In this document: in pieces, positions 21,221-29,501 of the stretch
Layout of the letters: each line of letters opens with the position of its first letter
Numbering within the stretch: the stretch's first letter is position 1
Source of the DNA: Myxococcales bacterium
Lineage (GTDB): Bacteria; Myxococcota_A; Polyangia; Haliangiales; Haliangiaceae
DNA length: 40,173 bases
Assembly: GCA_016794525.1 (NCBI GenBank)
Contig: JAEUJY010000054.1
Coordinates: forward strand, 1-40,173
Reading direction: 5' to 3'
Translations under genes and position numbers: made by a program
The notes under the pieces: model-generated
What the model was told of the DNA's origin: nothing
The model's input: only the letters and a program-made list of their open reading frames with translations
Database searches by the model: none

Positions 21221-22498
21221 ATGTCGAACGATCAGAAGCCGCCTGCCAAGACCATCATGGGGTGGGCCCCCAACAACCTGCCGGGTCAGCCGGGCCAGCC
21301 GGGCCAACCGCAGCAGCCGTGGGATCAGCAACCGCCCGCGGCGCAGCCGCCCCAGCAGTGGGGCGCGCCGCAGCCGCCGCCGCCCGCGCAGCCGTGGGGT
21401 CAGCAGCCGCCGATGCCGCAGCCGCCGCAGGCGCCGCCGCAGCAGTGGGGCGCGCCGCAACCGCCGCCGCCCGCGCAGCCGTGGGGCCAGCAGCCGCCGA
21501 TGCCGCAGGCGCCGCCGCCGCAGCAGCCGTGGGGCGCGCAGCCGCCGATGCCGCAGCAGCCGCCTCCGCAGCAGTGGGGCGCGCCTCCGCCGCAGCCGCC
21601 TCCGCCGCAGCAGCAGGGCTGGGGTGGGCCGCCGCCGCAGCAGGGGCCGTCGTTCGGCGCGCCTCCGGGCGTCGGCTTCGGCGGGCCGCCGCAGGGCATG
21701 CCGTTCGGCAACCAGCAGCAAGGCAGCAAGCGCGGCATCGCCGGCGCCGACGCGACCGTCGGCGTGTCGGCGCGGGTCAAGTACATCCGCCTCGTCTACC
21801 TGCACCTGTTCGTGGCGATCCTGGCGTTCACCGCCATCGAGTGGTTGCTGTTCAAGAACGCGACGCTCAGCAAGAAGGTCACCGCGCCGCTGGTCGACTT
21901 CGCGATCGGTCACTTCTACGAGGGCGACTTCTACCCGGCCCCCCGCTGGCACTGGGGCGTCGTGCTGGCGGTGTTCACCGCGCTCAGCTTCATCGCGCAC
22001 TACATGGCCGAGCACACGCGGTCCAAGCCGCTGCACTACATCGGCCTGACGATCTACACGATCGGCGAGGCCCTGATCTTCGTGCCGCTGCTGATGATCG
22101 TCACCTGGGTCACCAAGGACATGGTCGCGAGCGGCAAGGGCGATCCCAACATCATCCGTGACGCCGCGTACATCACGCTGGGTGTGTTCGGCGCGCTGAC
22201 CGCGTCGGTGTTCATCACCAAGAAGGACTTCTCGTTCCTCCGCACCGCGCTGGTCGTCGGCGGCGCCGCGGCGATGGGCCTGATCGTCCTGTCGCTGGTG
22301 TTCGGCTTCAACCTCGGGATCGTCTTCTCGATCGCGATGGTGCTCCTCGCCGCCGGCCAGATCCTCTACGAGACGTCGCAGATCATGCAGCACGACGACA
22401 CCGACAACTACGTCGGCGCCGCCCTGTCGCTGTTCGCCTCGGTCGCGCTCTTGTTCTGGTACGTCATCCGCATCCTGCTCAAGCTGCGGTCGGAGTGA
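21221..22498 (+). CDS. Bax inhibitor-1-like (TMBIM) membrane protein with Pro/Gln-rich tail
   Basis: A 425-residue protein. Residues 1-183 are low complexity, rich in Pro, Gln, Ala and Trp, with repeats such as QPWGQQPPMPQ. From about 187 to 422 there are about seven hydrophobic helices. The C-terminal part (ETSQIMQHDDTDNYVGAALSLF, then YVIRIL) matches the pattern of the Bax inhibitor-1/YccA family, which are calcium-leak or protease-modulating membrane proteins. The long cytosolic tail is not part of the family core. AAGGGAG about 11 bases before ATG 21221 is a clear ribosome binding site. TAGACT at 21173-21178 may be its -10. It is divergent from the rhomboid-like gene. Confidence 0.85.
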   Translation: MSNDQKPPAKTIMGWAPNNLPGQPGQPGQPQQPWDQQPPAAQPPQQWGAPQPPPPAQPWGQQPPMPQPPQAPPQQWGAPQPPPPAQPWGQQPPMPQAPPPQQPWGAQPPMPQQPPPQQWGAPPPQPPPPQQQGWGGPPPQQGPSFGAPPGVGFGGPPQGMPFGNQQQGSKRGIAGADATVGVSARVKYIRLVYLHLFVAILAFTAIEWLLFKNATLSKKVTAPLVDFAIGHFYEGDFYPAPRWHWGVVLAVFTALSFIAHYMAEHTRSKPLHYIGLTIYTIGEALIFVPLLMIVTWVTKDMVASGKGDPNIIRDAAYITLGVFGALTASVFITKKDFSFLRTALVVGGAAAMGLIVLSLVFGFNLGIVFSIAMVLLAAGQILYETSQIMQHDDTDNYVGAALSLFASVALLFWYVIRILLKLRSE

Positions 22499-22576
22499 CG
22501 CTCGCGCGCGGCGCGATCGGCCCCGCCGGTCGCGCCCGCCCCGCGTGATGAGTGGGCGGCGGCGGTGGGCAGGGCT

Positions 22577-22595
22577 CGCCGGCTTCGGGCCGGCG
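22577..22595 (-). terminator. Hairpin after the lipoprotein gene
   Basis: A perfect 7-bp stem (22577-22583 with 22589-22595) with a TTCGG loop lies 5 bases past the stop of the gene at 22601-23149. There is no T-tract. It may also end transcripts of the convergent TMBIM gene. Confidence 0.45.
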
Positions 22596-22600
22596 GGCGC

Positions 22601-23149
22601 CTACTTCTTCTTCATGCTCTTGCAGATCGCGACCAGCTTGTCGGCGACCGCGGCGCTGGTGAAGCTGCCGCCGTTGCACGAGTAGGCGGCGCCGCCGACG
22701 TCGATCTTGATGTCGAAGTTCCACTGCTTGCCGAGCGGCGGGTTGCGCTCCCAGCGCGCCTCGGTGTCGCTGACGATCTGGATGTTCGAGTTGTCCTTGT
22801 CGCTCGCCAGGCCCTTGACGCCGTCGGCGTAGTACGGCGCCTCGCTCACCGACAGGAAGTCCTCCTCGGAGATCGCCAGCTGGCGGCTCGGGTCGTCGAA
22901 GGTGACCGTGGTGCCCTCGGGCGCCATCGCGACGAAGCCGGCGAACGGCGCGCCCCAGGCCGACAGATCGACCTCCTTGTCGGCGGCCGGCGGCGGCGGC
23001 GGCGGATCCGCCGGCTTGTCGGCCGGCTTGTCGGCGGGCTTGTCGCCGGGCTTGGCGGCGGGCTCGGCCTTCTTGCCCTCGTCCTTCTTCTTGCAGGCGG
23101 TGGACAGGACGGTCGCGAGGGCCAGGGCGAGGACAGCGGTTTGCTTCAT
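22601..23149 (-). CDS. Small lipoprotein of unknown function (182 aa)
   Basis: Has a signal peptide with lipobox (VLSTAC, Cys 19) followed by KKKDEGKK. A repeat linker ([14 protein letters not shown]) and poly-Pro run lead to a compact C-terminal domain of about 120 residues, ending ICKSMKKK. The domain has a Cys pair (YSCNGG and AICKS) that could form a disulfide. It is probably anchored in the outer or inner membrane. No family is recognised. The TAGGGT hexamer 8 bases before ATG 23149 may be its -10. Confidence 0.82.
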   Translation of the reverse strand: MKQTAVLALALATVLSTACKKKDEGKKAEPAAKPGDKPADKPADKPADPPPPPPAADKEVDLSAWGAPFAGFVAMAPEGTTVTFDDPSRQLAISEEDFLSVSEAPYYADGVKGLASDKDNSNIQIVSDTEARWERNPPLGKQWNFDIKIDVGGAAYSCNGGSFTSAAVADKLVAICKSMKKK

Positions 23150-23157
23150 GGTGCGCG

Positions 23158-23163
23158 ACCCTA
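23158..23163 (-). promoter_or_regulatory. Putative -10 (TAGGGT), leaderless-type
   Basis: TAGGGT on the minus strand lies 8 bases before the ATG at 23149, with no Shine-Dalgarno sequence between. Confidence 0.35.
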
Positions 23164-23280
23164 TCGCAAGGGACGGGCCAGCAGGGCGTGACCAGGCGTC
23201 GCGGGGTTGTGGCGGAGCGGCGGGGCGCGGCGGACCCGATGGGCGGGAGAGGCGGGCGCGAATGGACCCATTCTTGCGGC

Positions 23281-23354
23281 GGGGGGAGGAGGAGGAGGAG
23301 GAGAAGGAGGAGGAGGAGAAGGAGGAGGAGAAGAAGGAGGAGGAGAAGGAGAGA
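23281..23354 (+). repeat. 74-base uninterrupted purine tract (GGA/GAA)
   Basis: Only G and A occur on the plus strand from 23281 to 23354, mostly as GGA with interspersed GAA. It lies in the 369-base gene-free stretch 23150-23518, directly before the hexanucleotide array. Such tracts can form triplex or slipped DNA. It is open in several frames but reads as simple Glu/Gly runs, so I do not take it as coding. Confidence 0.85.
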
Positions 23355-23356
23355 TC

Positions 23357-23440
23357 GGGCACGGGCACGGGCACGGGCACGGGCACGGGATCGGGGACGG
23401 AATCGGGGACGGGGACGGGGACGGGGACGGGATCGGGGAA
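23357..23440 (+). repeat. G-rich hexanucleotide array upstream of CXXCH lipoprotein A
   Basis: Fourteen hexamers in perfect phase, each starting with GG: five GGGCAC, then GGGATC, GGGGAC, GGAATC, four GGGGAC, GGGATC and GGGGAA. Regular GGG runs with 3-base spacing satisfy the canonical G-quadruplex pattern on the coding strand. A GGGATGAGCCG motif at 23449-23459 follows, 70 bases before the gene start. The paralogue at 25314 has the same arrangement. Confidence 0.88.
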
Positions 23441-23518
23441 CGGGGATCGGGATGAGCCGTTCGGGCGGGGTGGGGGCTCTTGGTCGTGTCGCCCCTCGTC
23501 TGCTGCCCGGACCCCCCC

Positions 23519-24988
23519 ATGCCCCGCCTCGCGCTCACCGTGTCGTTGTTGCTCGTCGCGGCCGCCGGCTGCGTCGAGCGCGACCCGATCGATCCGCCGA
23601 TCGATCCGCCGATCGAGCCACCGATCGATCCGCCGATCGATCCGCCGATCGATCCGCCGCCGGTGGTCACGACGTGCCCGGTCAGCGGCACGTCGCCGTT
23701 CGCGTCCCTGGCGGTCACCGATCCCGAGGTGCTGGCGCGCTTCGGCTTCGCGCGCGTGTTCGATCGGATCCGCGCGACCGCGGCGGTGACGTCGGCCCAG
23801 AGCAGCGTCGCGATCTACCAGGCGTGGTGGCGGACGTTCGGCGCGAGCGCGGCGCTCGGCGACTGCGACGATCCCGGCGTCGACCCCGAGGGCTACGGGC
23901 TGCGTTGCCCGCGCACGCCCGAGCTGGCGCTGGCGTCGGTCAACCCGCTGTCGCCGGCGTCGCCGGTGCGGCTGGTGCCGGTGGGCCTGTTCAACCGCCT
24001 CGACCTGGCGCCCGTCGACGGTCGGCACTGTGGCGAGTACCGCATCGTCTACGCGCTGGCGCTCAGCCCTGGCGCGCCGTTCGGCGGGCGTGGCTTCGTC
24101 ATCTTCGAGGCCGCGCTGCCCAACCCGACGCCGGCCGCGGGCGTCGACGGCTGCCTGCCGGTCGCGCGCTTCTGGCAGGCGCTGTCGGCCGAGCCCGACC
24201 CCGGCGTGCGCGCCGCGCGCCTCGAGCAGTTCTACCTGACCGGCGGCGCGGTGCCCGGCTTCCCGGCGGTGGTCGACGCGCACCACTACGGCCTCGCCGA
24301 CGGCGCCGGCGCGGCGTTCGGCGCCGGCCAGATCCGCACCAACATGTTCGTCGACAACGTCGAGTGGGGCCTGCGCGAGTTCAAGCTGCGCCGGCGCTGC
24401 GCCGATCCCGCGACCTGCCGGCTGACGTTCGAGCACGTCGCGGCCAAGGCCAACCCCGCCGAGGCGCTGTTCGCCGGCACGCACCCGCGCAGCGCGGCGT
24501 TCCTCGCCGGCTTCGTCGCGCAGCTGCGCGGGCTCGTCGGCGGCGACGCCGCGACGCTCGCCCTCGACGTGCCCGAGGTCGCCGACACCTTCGAGAGCGT
24601 GGCGACGCCGGGCACCGCCAACGTGCGCTACGCCGCGCGCGCCAGCGTCGCGACGCGCGCCGAGCTGCAGCGCGGCCTGCTGGCGCTCGACGCGCCGCTC
24701 ACCACTACCAACGTGCTCGCGCGCGCGACGACCCAGACCTGCGCCGGCTGCCACGAGGTGTCGAGCAACGCCGACCTCGGCGGCGGCCTGCGCTGGCCGC
24801 CGTCCAACGGCTTCACCCACGTCGACGAGTCCGGTCAGCTCTCGCCCGCGCTGCTCGACGTGTTCCTGCCCCACCGCCTCGACGTGCTGGAGGGCTTCAT
24901 CAACGCGCGATGCGGCACGGCGCGGCCGAGAGAGGCGAGCGACCCGCGGCTCACGATCGGCGGCGGCGTCGTCGGGAACGCGAACTGA
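23519..24988 (+). CDS. CXXCH-containing lipoprotein, copy A
   Basis: A 489-residue exported lipoprotein (lipobox AAAGC, Cys 18). A repeat linker of IDPP units (about 23-47) follows the lipid anchor, then a conserved domain starting CPVSG. Near the C-terminus CAGCH (408-412) is a single heme c-type binding motif, preceded by RATTQT. Other conserved motifs are [21 protein letters not shown] and [10 protein letters not shown]. It is paralogous to the gene at 25314-26798; large blocks are near-identical. ATG 23519 is chosen because the signal peptide begins there and because it is 70 bases after the shared motif; the frame is open upstream. Whether heme is bound is not proven by one motif. Function unknown. 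Confidence 0.88.
   Translation: MPRLALTVSLLLVAAAGCVERDPIDPPIDPPIEPPIDPPIDPPIDPPPVVTTCPVSGTSPFASLAVTDPEVLARFGFARVFDRIRATAAVTSAQSSVAIYQAWWRTFGASAALGDCDDPGVDPEGYGLRCPRTPELALASVNPLSPASPVRLVPVGLFNRLDLAPVDGRHCGEYRIVYALALSPGAPFGGRGFVIFEAALPNPTPAAGVDGCLPVARFWQALSAEPDPGVRAARLEQFYLTGGAVPGFPAVVDAHHYGLADGAGAAFGAGQIRTNMFVDNVEWGLREFKLRRRCADPATCRLTFEHVAAKANPAEALFAGTHPRSAAFLAGFVAQLRGLVGGDAATLALDVPEVADTFESVATPGTANVRYAARASVATRAELQRGLLALDAPLTTTNVLARATTQTCAGCHEVSSNADLGGGLRWPPSNGFTHVDESGQLSPALLDVFLPHRLDVLEGFINARCGTARPREASDPRLTIGGGVVGNAN
23587..23658 (+). repeat. 12-bp tandem repeat encoding an IDPP linker
   Basis: Six copies of GATCGATCCGCC, the third with two changes (GATCGAGCCACC), encode the Asp/Pro linker after the lipid anchor. 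The repeat unit is a multiple of three, so copy-number change keeps the frame. The paralogue has an Ala/Pro linker instead. Confidence 0.9.
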
Positions 24989-25016
24989 TCGCGCGGATCG
25001 GGGACGGGGACGGGGC

Positions 25017-25250
25017 GGGGACGGGGACGGATCCGGATCCGGAGTCGGAGTCGGAACCGGAGTCGGAGTCGGAACCGGAGTCGGAGTCGGAACCGGAACC
25101 GGAGTCGGAACCGGAGTCGGAACCGGAACCGGAGTCGGAACCGGAGCCGGAGTCGGAACCGGAGCCGGAGTCGGAACCGGAGTCGGAGTCGGCGTCGGGC
25201 ACGGGCACGGGCACGGGCACGGGCACGGAGCCGGAGAGGGGCACGGGATG
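25017..25250 (+). repeat. G-rich hexanucleotide array upstream of CXXCH lipoprotein B
   Basis: Thirty-nine hexamers in unbroken phase, every one starting with GG: GGGGAC, GGATCC, then a long mix of GGAGTC, GGAACC and GGAGCC, then five GGGCAC and a short end. It fills most of the 325-base gene-free stretch 24989-25313, with out-of-phase G-rich bases before it at 24995-25016. It ends in the same motif as the first array, GGGATGAGCCG (25245-25255), 69 bases before ATG 25314. The block of exactly five GGGCAC units occurs in both arrays. Confidence 0.9.
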
Positions 25251-25313
25251 AGCCGATCGTGGGGGCTGGTGGCTCTTGCTCACGATCTGCCACCTCCCAC
25301 CCCGGAGCCCCAC

Positions 25314-26798
25314 ATGCCGCGCCTGGTCCCCTGGTTGCTCACGCTCACCGCCGCCGCCGCGTGCGTCGACGATCCTGCTCCCCTCGACGACGTCGGCGAG
25401 GCCCCATCGGCGCTGACCGAGGGCGCGGTCGCGCCGGCGCCCGACGTCGCGGCGGCGGCCGCCGCGGCCGCGTGTCCGGTGAGCGGCACGGTGCCGGCGC
25501 GATCGCTGGCGGTCACCGACGCCACGGCGCTGGCGCGCTTCTCGTTCACCCGCGTGATGGATCGCCTGCGCGCGACCGCGGCCGTCAGCGCGGTGCAGAC
25601 CAACCTCGGCATCTACCAGGCGTGGTTCCGCACCTTCGGCGCCACCGCCGCCGTCGGCGACTGCAACGACGCGAACATCGATCCCGAGCGCTACGGCCTG
25701 CGCTGCCCGCGGACGCCGGAGCTCAAGCTGGCGGCGGTGAACCCGTTCCTCGCGACGTCGGCGGTGAAGTTCGTGCCGGTCGGCCTGTTCAACCGCTTCG
25801 ACCTGGCGCCCTCGACCGGCGCCAACTGCGGCGAGTACCGCATCGTCTACTCGGTCACCACCACCGCCGCGGCGCCGCTCTCCGGGCCCGGCTTCGTCAT
25901 CTTCGAGGCCACGCTGCCCAACCCGACGCCGGCCGCCGGCATCGCCGCGTGCCTGCCGGTCGCGCGGTTCTGGCAGGAGCTGTCGACCGACGCCGACGCC
26001 ACCAGCCGCGCCGCCAAGCTCGAGCGGTTCTACTTCACCGGCGGCGCGGTCGCTGGCTTCCCGGCGGTGGTCGACGCGCGGCACTACGGCCTGGCCAACG
26101 GCGCCACCGCGGCGTTCACCAACGGCCAGGTGCGCACCAACATGTTCATCGACGGCGCCGAGTGGGCGCTGCGCGAGTTCAAGCTGCGCAAGAGCTGCTC
26201 GGTCGCGACCGAGCCCAGCACGTGCCGGCTCGCGTTCGACCACGTCCAGGTCAAGGCCAACCCCGCCGAGGAGCTGTTCGCCGGCACCCACGCGCGGTCG
26301 AGCGCGTTCCTCACTGCGTTCGTCAACCAGATCCCCGCGCTCGTCCGCACCAGCACCGCGACGATCGGCCTGTCGACCAGCAACCTGTTCAACGAGTTCG
26401 AGAGCGTCTCGATGCCGGGCACCGAGACCGTCCGCTACCGCGCCCGCGCCAACGCCGCCGCGCGTGCCGCGATCCAGACCAAACTCACCGCGCTCGGCTC
26501 GACGCTCACCACCAACAACGTCCTCGACCGCGCCACCACCCAGACCTGCGCCGGCTGCCACCAGACCTCGGTCGGCGTCGCGCTCGGCGGCGGCCTGATC
26601 TGGCCGTCGTCCAACGGCTTCACCCACATCGACGGCGCCAAGACGCTGTCGCCCGCGCTCACCGGCGTGTTCCTGCCGCGGCGCAAGGCCGTGCTCGAGG
26701 CGTTCATCAACGCGCGCTGCGCGACCGCTCGCGTCGCCCCGACGATCGTCGATCCCACGCTCACCATCGGCGGCAGCGCCGTCGGCGCCGCGAACTGA
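25314..26798 (+). CDS. CXXCH-containing lipoprotein, copy B
   Basis: A 494-residue exported lipoprotein (AAAAC lipobox, Cys 17), paralogue of the gene at 23519-24988. After an Ala/Pro-rich linker the conserved domain starts CPVSGTVPARSLAVTD. It keeps [55 protein letters not shown] and the heme-type CAGCH (412-416). The end is FINARCATAR. The start ATG 25314 has GGAG 8 bases upstream; an upstream ATG at 25248 lies inside the shared leader motif and is less likely. The two copies probably arose by duplication of gene plus leader, since the leader is shared too. Function unknown; a secreted electron-transfer or binding role is only a guess. Confidence 0.9.
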   Translation: MPRLVPWLLTLTAAAACVDDPAPLDDVGEAPSALTEGAVAPAPDVAAAAAAAACPVSGTVPARSLAVTDATALARFSFTRVMDRLRATAAVSAVQTNLGIYQAWFRTFGATAAVGDCNDANIDPERYGLRCPRTPELKLAAVNPFLATSAVKFVPVGLFNRFDLAPSTGANCGEYRIVYSVTTTAAAPLSGPGFVIFEATLPNPTPAAGIAACLPVARFWQELSTDADATSRAAKLERFYFTGGAVAGFPAVVDARHYGLANGATAAFTNGQVRTNMFIDGAEWALREFKLRKSCSVATEPSTCRLAFDHVQVKANPAEELFAGTHARSSAFLTAFVNQIPALVRTSTATIGLSTSNLFNEFESVSMPGTETVRYRARANAAARAAIQTKLTALGSTLTTNNVLDRATTQTCAGCHQTSVGVALGGGLIWPSSNGFTHIDGAKTLSPALTGVFLPRRKAVLEAFINARCATARVAPTIVDPTLTIGGSAVGAAN

Positions 26799-26804
26799 CC
26801 GCGA

Positions 26805-27713
26805 TCAGTGCCAGCTGAGGCCGCGATCGGCCTCGACCACCAGCCGGTCGCCCTCGACGCGGTAGACGGTGGCGGGCGTCGCCGACGCGGTGCCGCCGCT
26901 GCACACCCGGATGAACATGCTGTCCTCGCCGCTCGGGCGCACCAGCACGTAGCGCTGGCCGTCGACCACGGCGGTCGTGATCGACGAGACGCCGCAGCAG
27001 AAGCCCGCGTCGACCAGCGCGCCGTCGTCCGCGCTGAGCCGGCGCGCGCCGGCGGCGGTGCGCCGCTCGACCGCGGGGCAGACCACGTCCTCGATCATGT
27101 CGGTGTCGGGGTCGTCGGCGGCCGCGCCCTCGGGCGGCTCGCCCTCGACCAGCGCGAAGCACGCGTCGTCGCTCGGGCAGGTCGGCGGCGCGAACGCCGC
27201 CAGCTCGGCCTCGGCGGCCGCGCCGCAGCGCTCGCCCAGCGCCAGCGCGTCGTCGACCAGCGGCTGCAGCTCCTCGGTGACCTCGTAGTCCGACAGCCCG
27301 CCCGGGTACGGCGTGGTCACCGCGGTCATCAGATCCTCGCAGTCGTGCGGGAACCCCGCCTCGAGCAGCGCCGTGCCGAAGCCCACGTACGCCGCCAGGC
27401 CGGCCGCGTCGATCGCGCGGTCCTCGCCCTGCCAGTCGAACCAGCAGGTGTCGGCGACCGCGGCCCAGGCGTCGGCCCGCGCCGCTGCCGGCTCGCCCGC
27501 GCGCGCGGCCGCCGGCGCGTAGTCGCTCGCGGCGCAGCGACGGCTGCCGCCGCCGCGGCGGTGGTTCACCCAGAACGAGCGGAACAGCGGCGCGCGCTCG
27601 GCACGGCCGCCGGGCGTGTTGCCGGGCGCGGCGGTCGGCGCCTTGCCGTGGCACGCCGGAGCGAGCGCGAGCAGCACCAGCGAACAGGAGAGCGGAGCGC
27701 GGCGCGTGGTCAT
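26805..27713 (-). CDS. Lipoprotein of unknown function (302 aa)
   Basis: Signal peptide with a weak lipobox (LALAPAC, Cys 21) and a Cys-rich mature part (CWFDW, HDCED, RCGAA, PTCPSDDACF, FCCGVSS, RVCSGG) suited to disulfides outside the cytoplasm. The ATG at 27711-27713 is preceded by GGAGG with 4 bases spacing, a clear ribosome binding site. The stop is 6 bases from the stop of the convergent CXXCH copy B. I do not recognise the family. The open frame continues upstream into the chimeric remnant, but that part is not included. Confidence 0.8.
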   Translation of the reverse strand: MTTRRAPLSCSLVLLALAPACHGKAPTAAPGNTPGGRAERAPLFRSFWVNHRRGGGSRRCAASDYAPAAARAGEPAAARADAWAAVADTCWFDWQGEDRAIDAAGLAAYVGFGTALLEAGFPHDCEDLMTAVTTPYPGGLSDYEVTEELQPLVDDALALGERCGAAAEAELAAFAPPTCPSDDACFALVEGEPPEGAAADDPDTDMIEDVVCPAVERRTAAGARRLSADDGALVDAGFCCGVSSITTAVVDGQRYVLVRPSGEDSMFIRVCSGGTASATPATVYRVEGDRLVVEADRGLSWH

Positions 27714-27758
27714 CGTGCCTCCATGGATCGCACATCCAACGCCTGGCCGGGGCCGGAT

Positions 27759-27905
27759 CGACGTCGACGGCAACACTGCCACCGCCCCCGGGCACAGCCT
27801 GCTCGGCGCCGGCGTCGTCGCGCACGCGTCAGCGCCTCGTCGCGCGCGCCGCACAGCCCGAACGCGCGCTCCAGCGCCACGACGATGTCGACGAACCGGT
27901 CGCGG
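27759..27905. pseudogene. Chimeric remnant of the 163-aa gene and of hsdR
   Basis: Bases 27760-27819 match 30051-30110, inside the gene at 29757-30248, with three mismatches. Bases 27815-27905 match 32109-32198, inside hsdR, with one mismatch and one extra base. The two matches overlap in TCGTC, so the junction is a 5-base microhomology. On the minus strand it still encodes an HsdR piece ([20 protein letters not shown]). Order and orientation are as in the intact locus, minus about 2 kb. It lies between two convergent-unrelated genes and encodes nothing intact. Confidence 0.88.
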
Positions 27906-27911
27906 GCTCGA

Positions 27912-29501
27912 TCACGGCAGCGAGTAGAAGGGCCCGGTCGTCCAGCGCACGCCAAACGGCACGAAGCCGGTGCCATCGGACAGCGCGACCCAGTCGCCGT
28001 CGTCGTTGACCGCGATCAGGTCGGTGCGGCCGTCACCGTTGACGTCGCCGAACAGGGTGGCGCGGGTGCCCCAGAACGGCGCCGTCGTCCAGCGCTCCGG
28101 GACCAGGACCGAGGTGTCGAACGAGCGGATCACGTCGACGCCGTCGTAGGACACGGCGATCAGGTCGGCGCGGCCATCGCCGTCGACGTCGCCGAACCCG
28201 AGCTCGCGGTCGACCCACAGGCGGGAGGCGATCGCGTGGTACGTCTGATGGAAGTCGAAGGCGGAGTCCTGGCTCAGGCGCGTCACGACGATCTCCGGCC
28301 CCATCCACCGGATCCCCTCGGCCCGCCCGTCGCCATCGACGTCGGCGAGGTCGTGCTGTAGGTCGGTGCCCAGGCGCGCCCCCGGCCACCCGTAGTGGCC
28401 GGGCGGCGCGAAGCTCGTCCCGGTCGACAGCGCGACGTAGACCTGCCCATCGACCTGGACCAGATCGAGGTGGCCGTCACCGTTGACCTCGGCGAGCTGG
28501 TACCGGCCGTTGCCGTCGAACGGGTTGAGCGGCAGCGGCGTCCATCGGCCAGCGAACTGCAGCGTCGTCCCGTCGGACACCGCCACGTACGCGCCGTCTG
28601 CGTTGATCGCGACGCCGTCGGCCAGGCCGTCCCCGGTGACGTCGCCATAGAGCGTCGCCACCGAGCCGTAGAACGCTCCGAACACCCAGTGGAAGCCGTC
28701 GAACCCGAAGCCACCCGAACGCAAGGCCCACGTGCTGTCGCGGTTGGTCGCGATCGGCTCGACTCGACCGTCGCCGTTGAGGTCGGCGACGCGATCGCGC
28801 CGATCGGGGCGCCGGCCGTAGGCCATCGCGACGGTCTTGCGATCCAGCTCCGACAGGAACGGCCGTCGCTCGCCACACCCGTACATCACCGACTGGCGAT
28901 CGAGGACGTCCAGGACGTGGCCCGTGCCGTCTGGGACTCCGGTCAGATCGCGGCACGAGCCGTCGTCGAAGATCAGCTCGTCGTTGGCGAAGCCGAGGAC
29001 GTGTCCGAACAGGTGGATGATCTGGTACTCAGCGTCGGCGCGGTCGGTGCCGAGGGCCACATCGACGCCCGGGCACGGGACGAAGAACCCGTCGTCGCCG
29101 AGGCACCACACCGGAGCGGTCGGCGGCGCCGCCGCGGCGGTGCCGATCGTCGCCGCCCCGTGAGAGGCCGCGCCGGCGGCGTGACGGAACGAGACGCGGA
29201 CCTGGGGTGTGGTGCCGGTGAACGGGCACGCGTCGCTCCAGTGCACGGTGATCGCCGCGGCCGCGCCCCAGGTCCGCTCGACCGTCGTGCGAAACAGCGC
29301 GCGCTCGTCGACCGTGCCGTTCAAGAAGCAGACCGGGATCTGGTTGCCGCGGGTGGTCCAGAGCGCCGCACCGGTGGGCACGATGAGACCGCTGGCCGCG
29401 GTGGCGGGCTCCTCGGTCGGCGGGTCGGTGCAGCTCGCGCCAGTCGCGAGCCACGCGACCACCACCGTCCGGAGCGCGGGGCACATGAGGGCTTGGGGCA
29501 T
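27912..29501 (-). CDS. Secreted FG-GAP/VCBS-repeat protein with a degenerate zincin motif
   Basis: A 529-residue exported protein. The signal peptide ends near GASC (Cys 24; the lipobox is weak). The N-terminal half resembles a secreted metalloprotease (HLFGHVLGF, 163-171, and the Met-turn-like SVMYG), but the catalytic Glu of HExxH is Leu and the third ligand position is Asn, so protease activity is doubtful. The C-terminal half has six FG-GAP type repeats with calcium-loop motifs such as DLNGDGRVE, DVTGDGLAD, EVNGDGHLD, DVDGDGRAE, DVDGDGRAD and DVNGDGRTD. A propeller-type surface or binding role is likely. The start ATG 29501 is uncertain; 29486 is an alternative. Confidence 0.85.
   Translation of the reverse strand: MPQALMCPALRTVVVAWLATGASCTDPPTEEPATAASGLIVPTGAALWTTRGNQIPVCFLNGTVDERALFRTTVERTWGAAAAITVHWSDACPFTGTTPQVRVSFRHAAGAASHGAATIGTAAAAPPTAPVWCLGDDGFFVPCPGVDVALGTDRADAEYQIIHLFGHVLGFANDELIFDDGSCRDLTGVPDGTGHVLDVLDRQSVMYGCGERRPFLSELDRKTVAMAYGRRPDRRDRVADLNGDGRVEPIATNRDSTWALRSGGFGFDGFHWVFGAFYGSVATLYGDVTGDGLADGVAINADGAYVAVSDGTTLQFAGRWTPLPLNPFDGNGRYQLAEVNGDGHLDLVQVDGQVYVALSTGTSFAPPGHYGWPGARLGTDLQHDLADVDGDGRAEGIRWMGPEIVVTRLSQDSAFDFHQTYHAIASRLWVDRELGFGDVDGDGRADLIAVSYDGVDVIRSFDTSVLVPERWTTAPFWGTRATLFGDVNGDGRTDLIAVNDDGDWVALSDGTGFVPFGVRWTTGPFYSLP

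Noticed and set aside
23161-23718. Pro/Ser-rich frame across the first array and purine tract on the minus strand
   Set aside because: Simple-sequence translation with no conserved domain; overlaps the lipoprotein start and its IDPP repeat.
25017-25250. CRISPR array
   Set aside because: Units are 6 bases in unbroken phase with no spacers; no cas genes are present.
24951-26627. Open frame across the second array encoding Ser/Asp/Gly dipeptide runs on the minus strand
   Set aside because: The array is open in several frames by composition; the rest of the frame is a shadow of the CXXCH lipoprotein gene.
27714-27854. Upstream extension of the 302-aa lipoprotein gene into the remnant
   Set aside because: A ribosome binding site and signal peptide define the start at 27713; the extension is made of the duplicated fragments.
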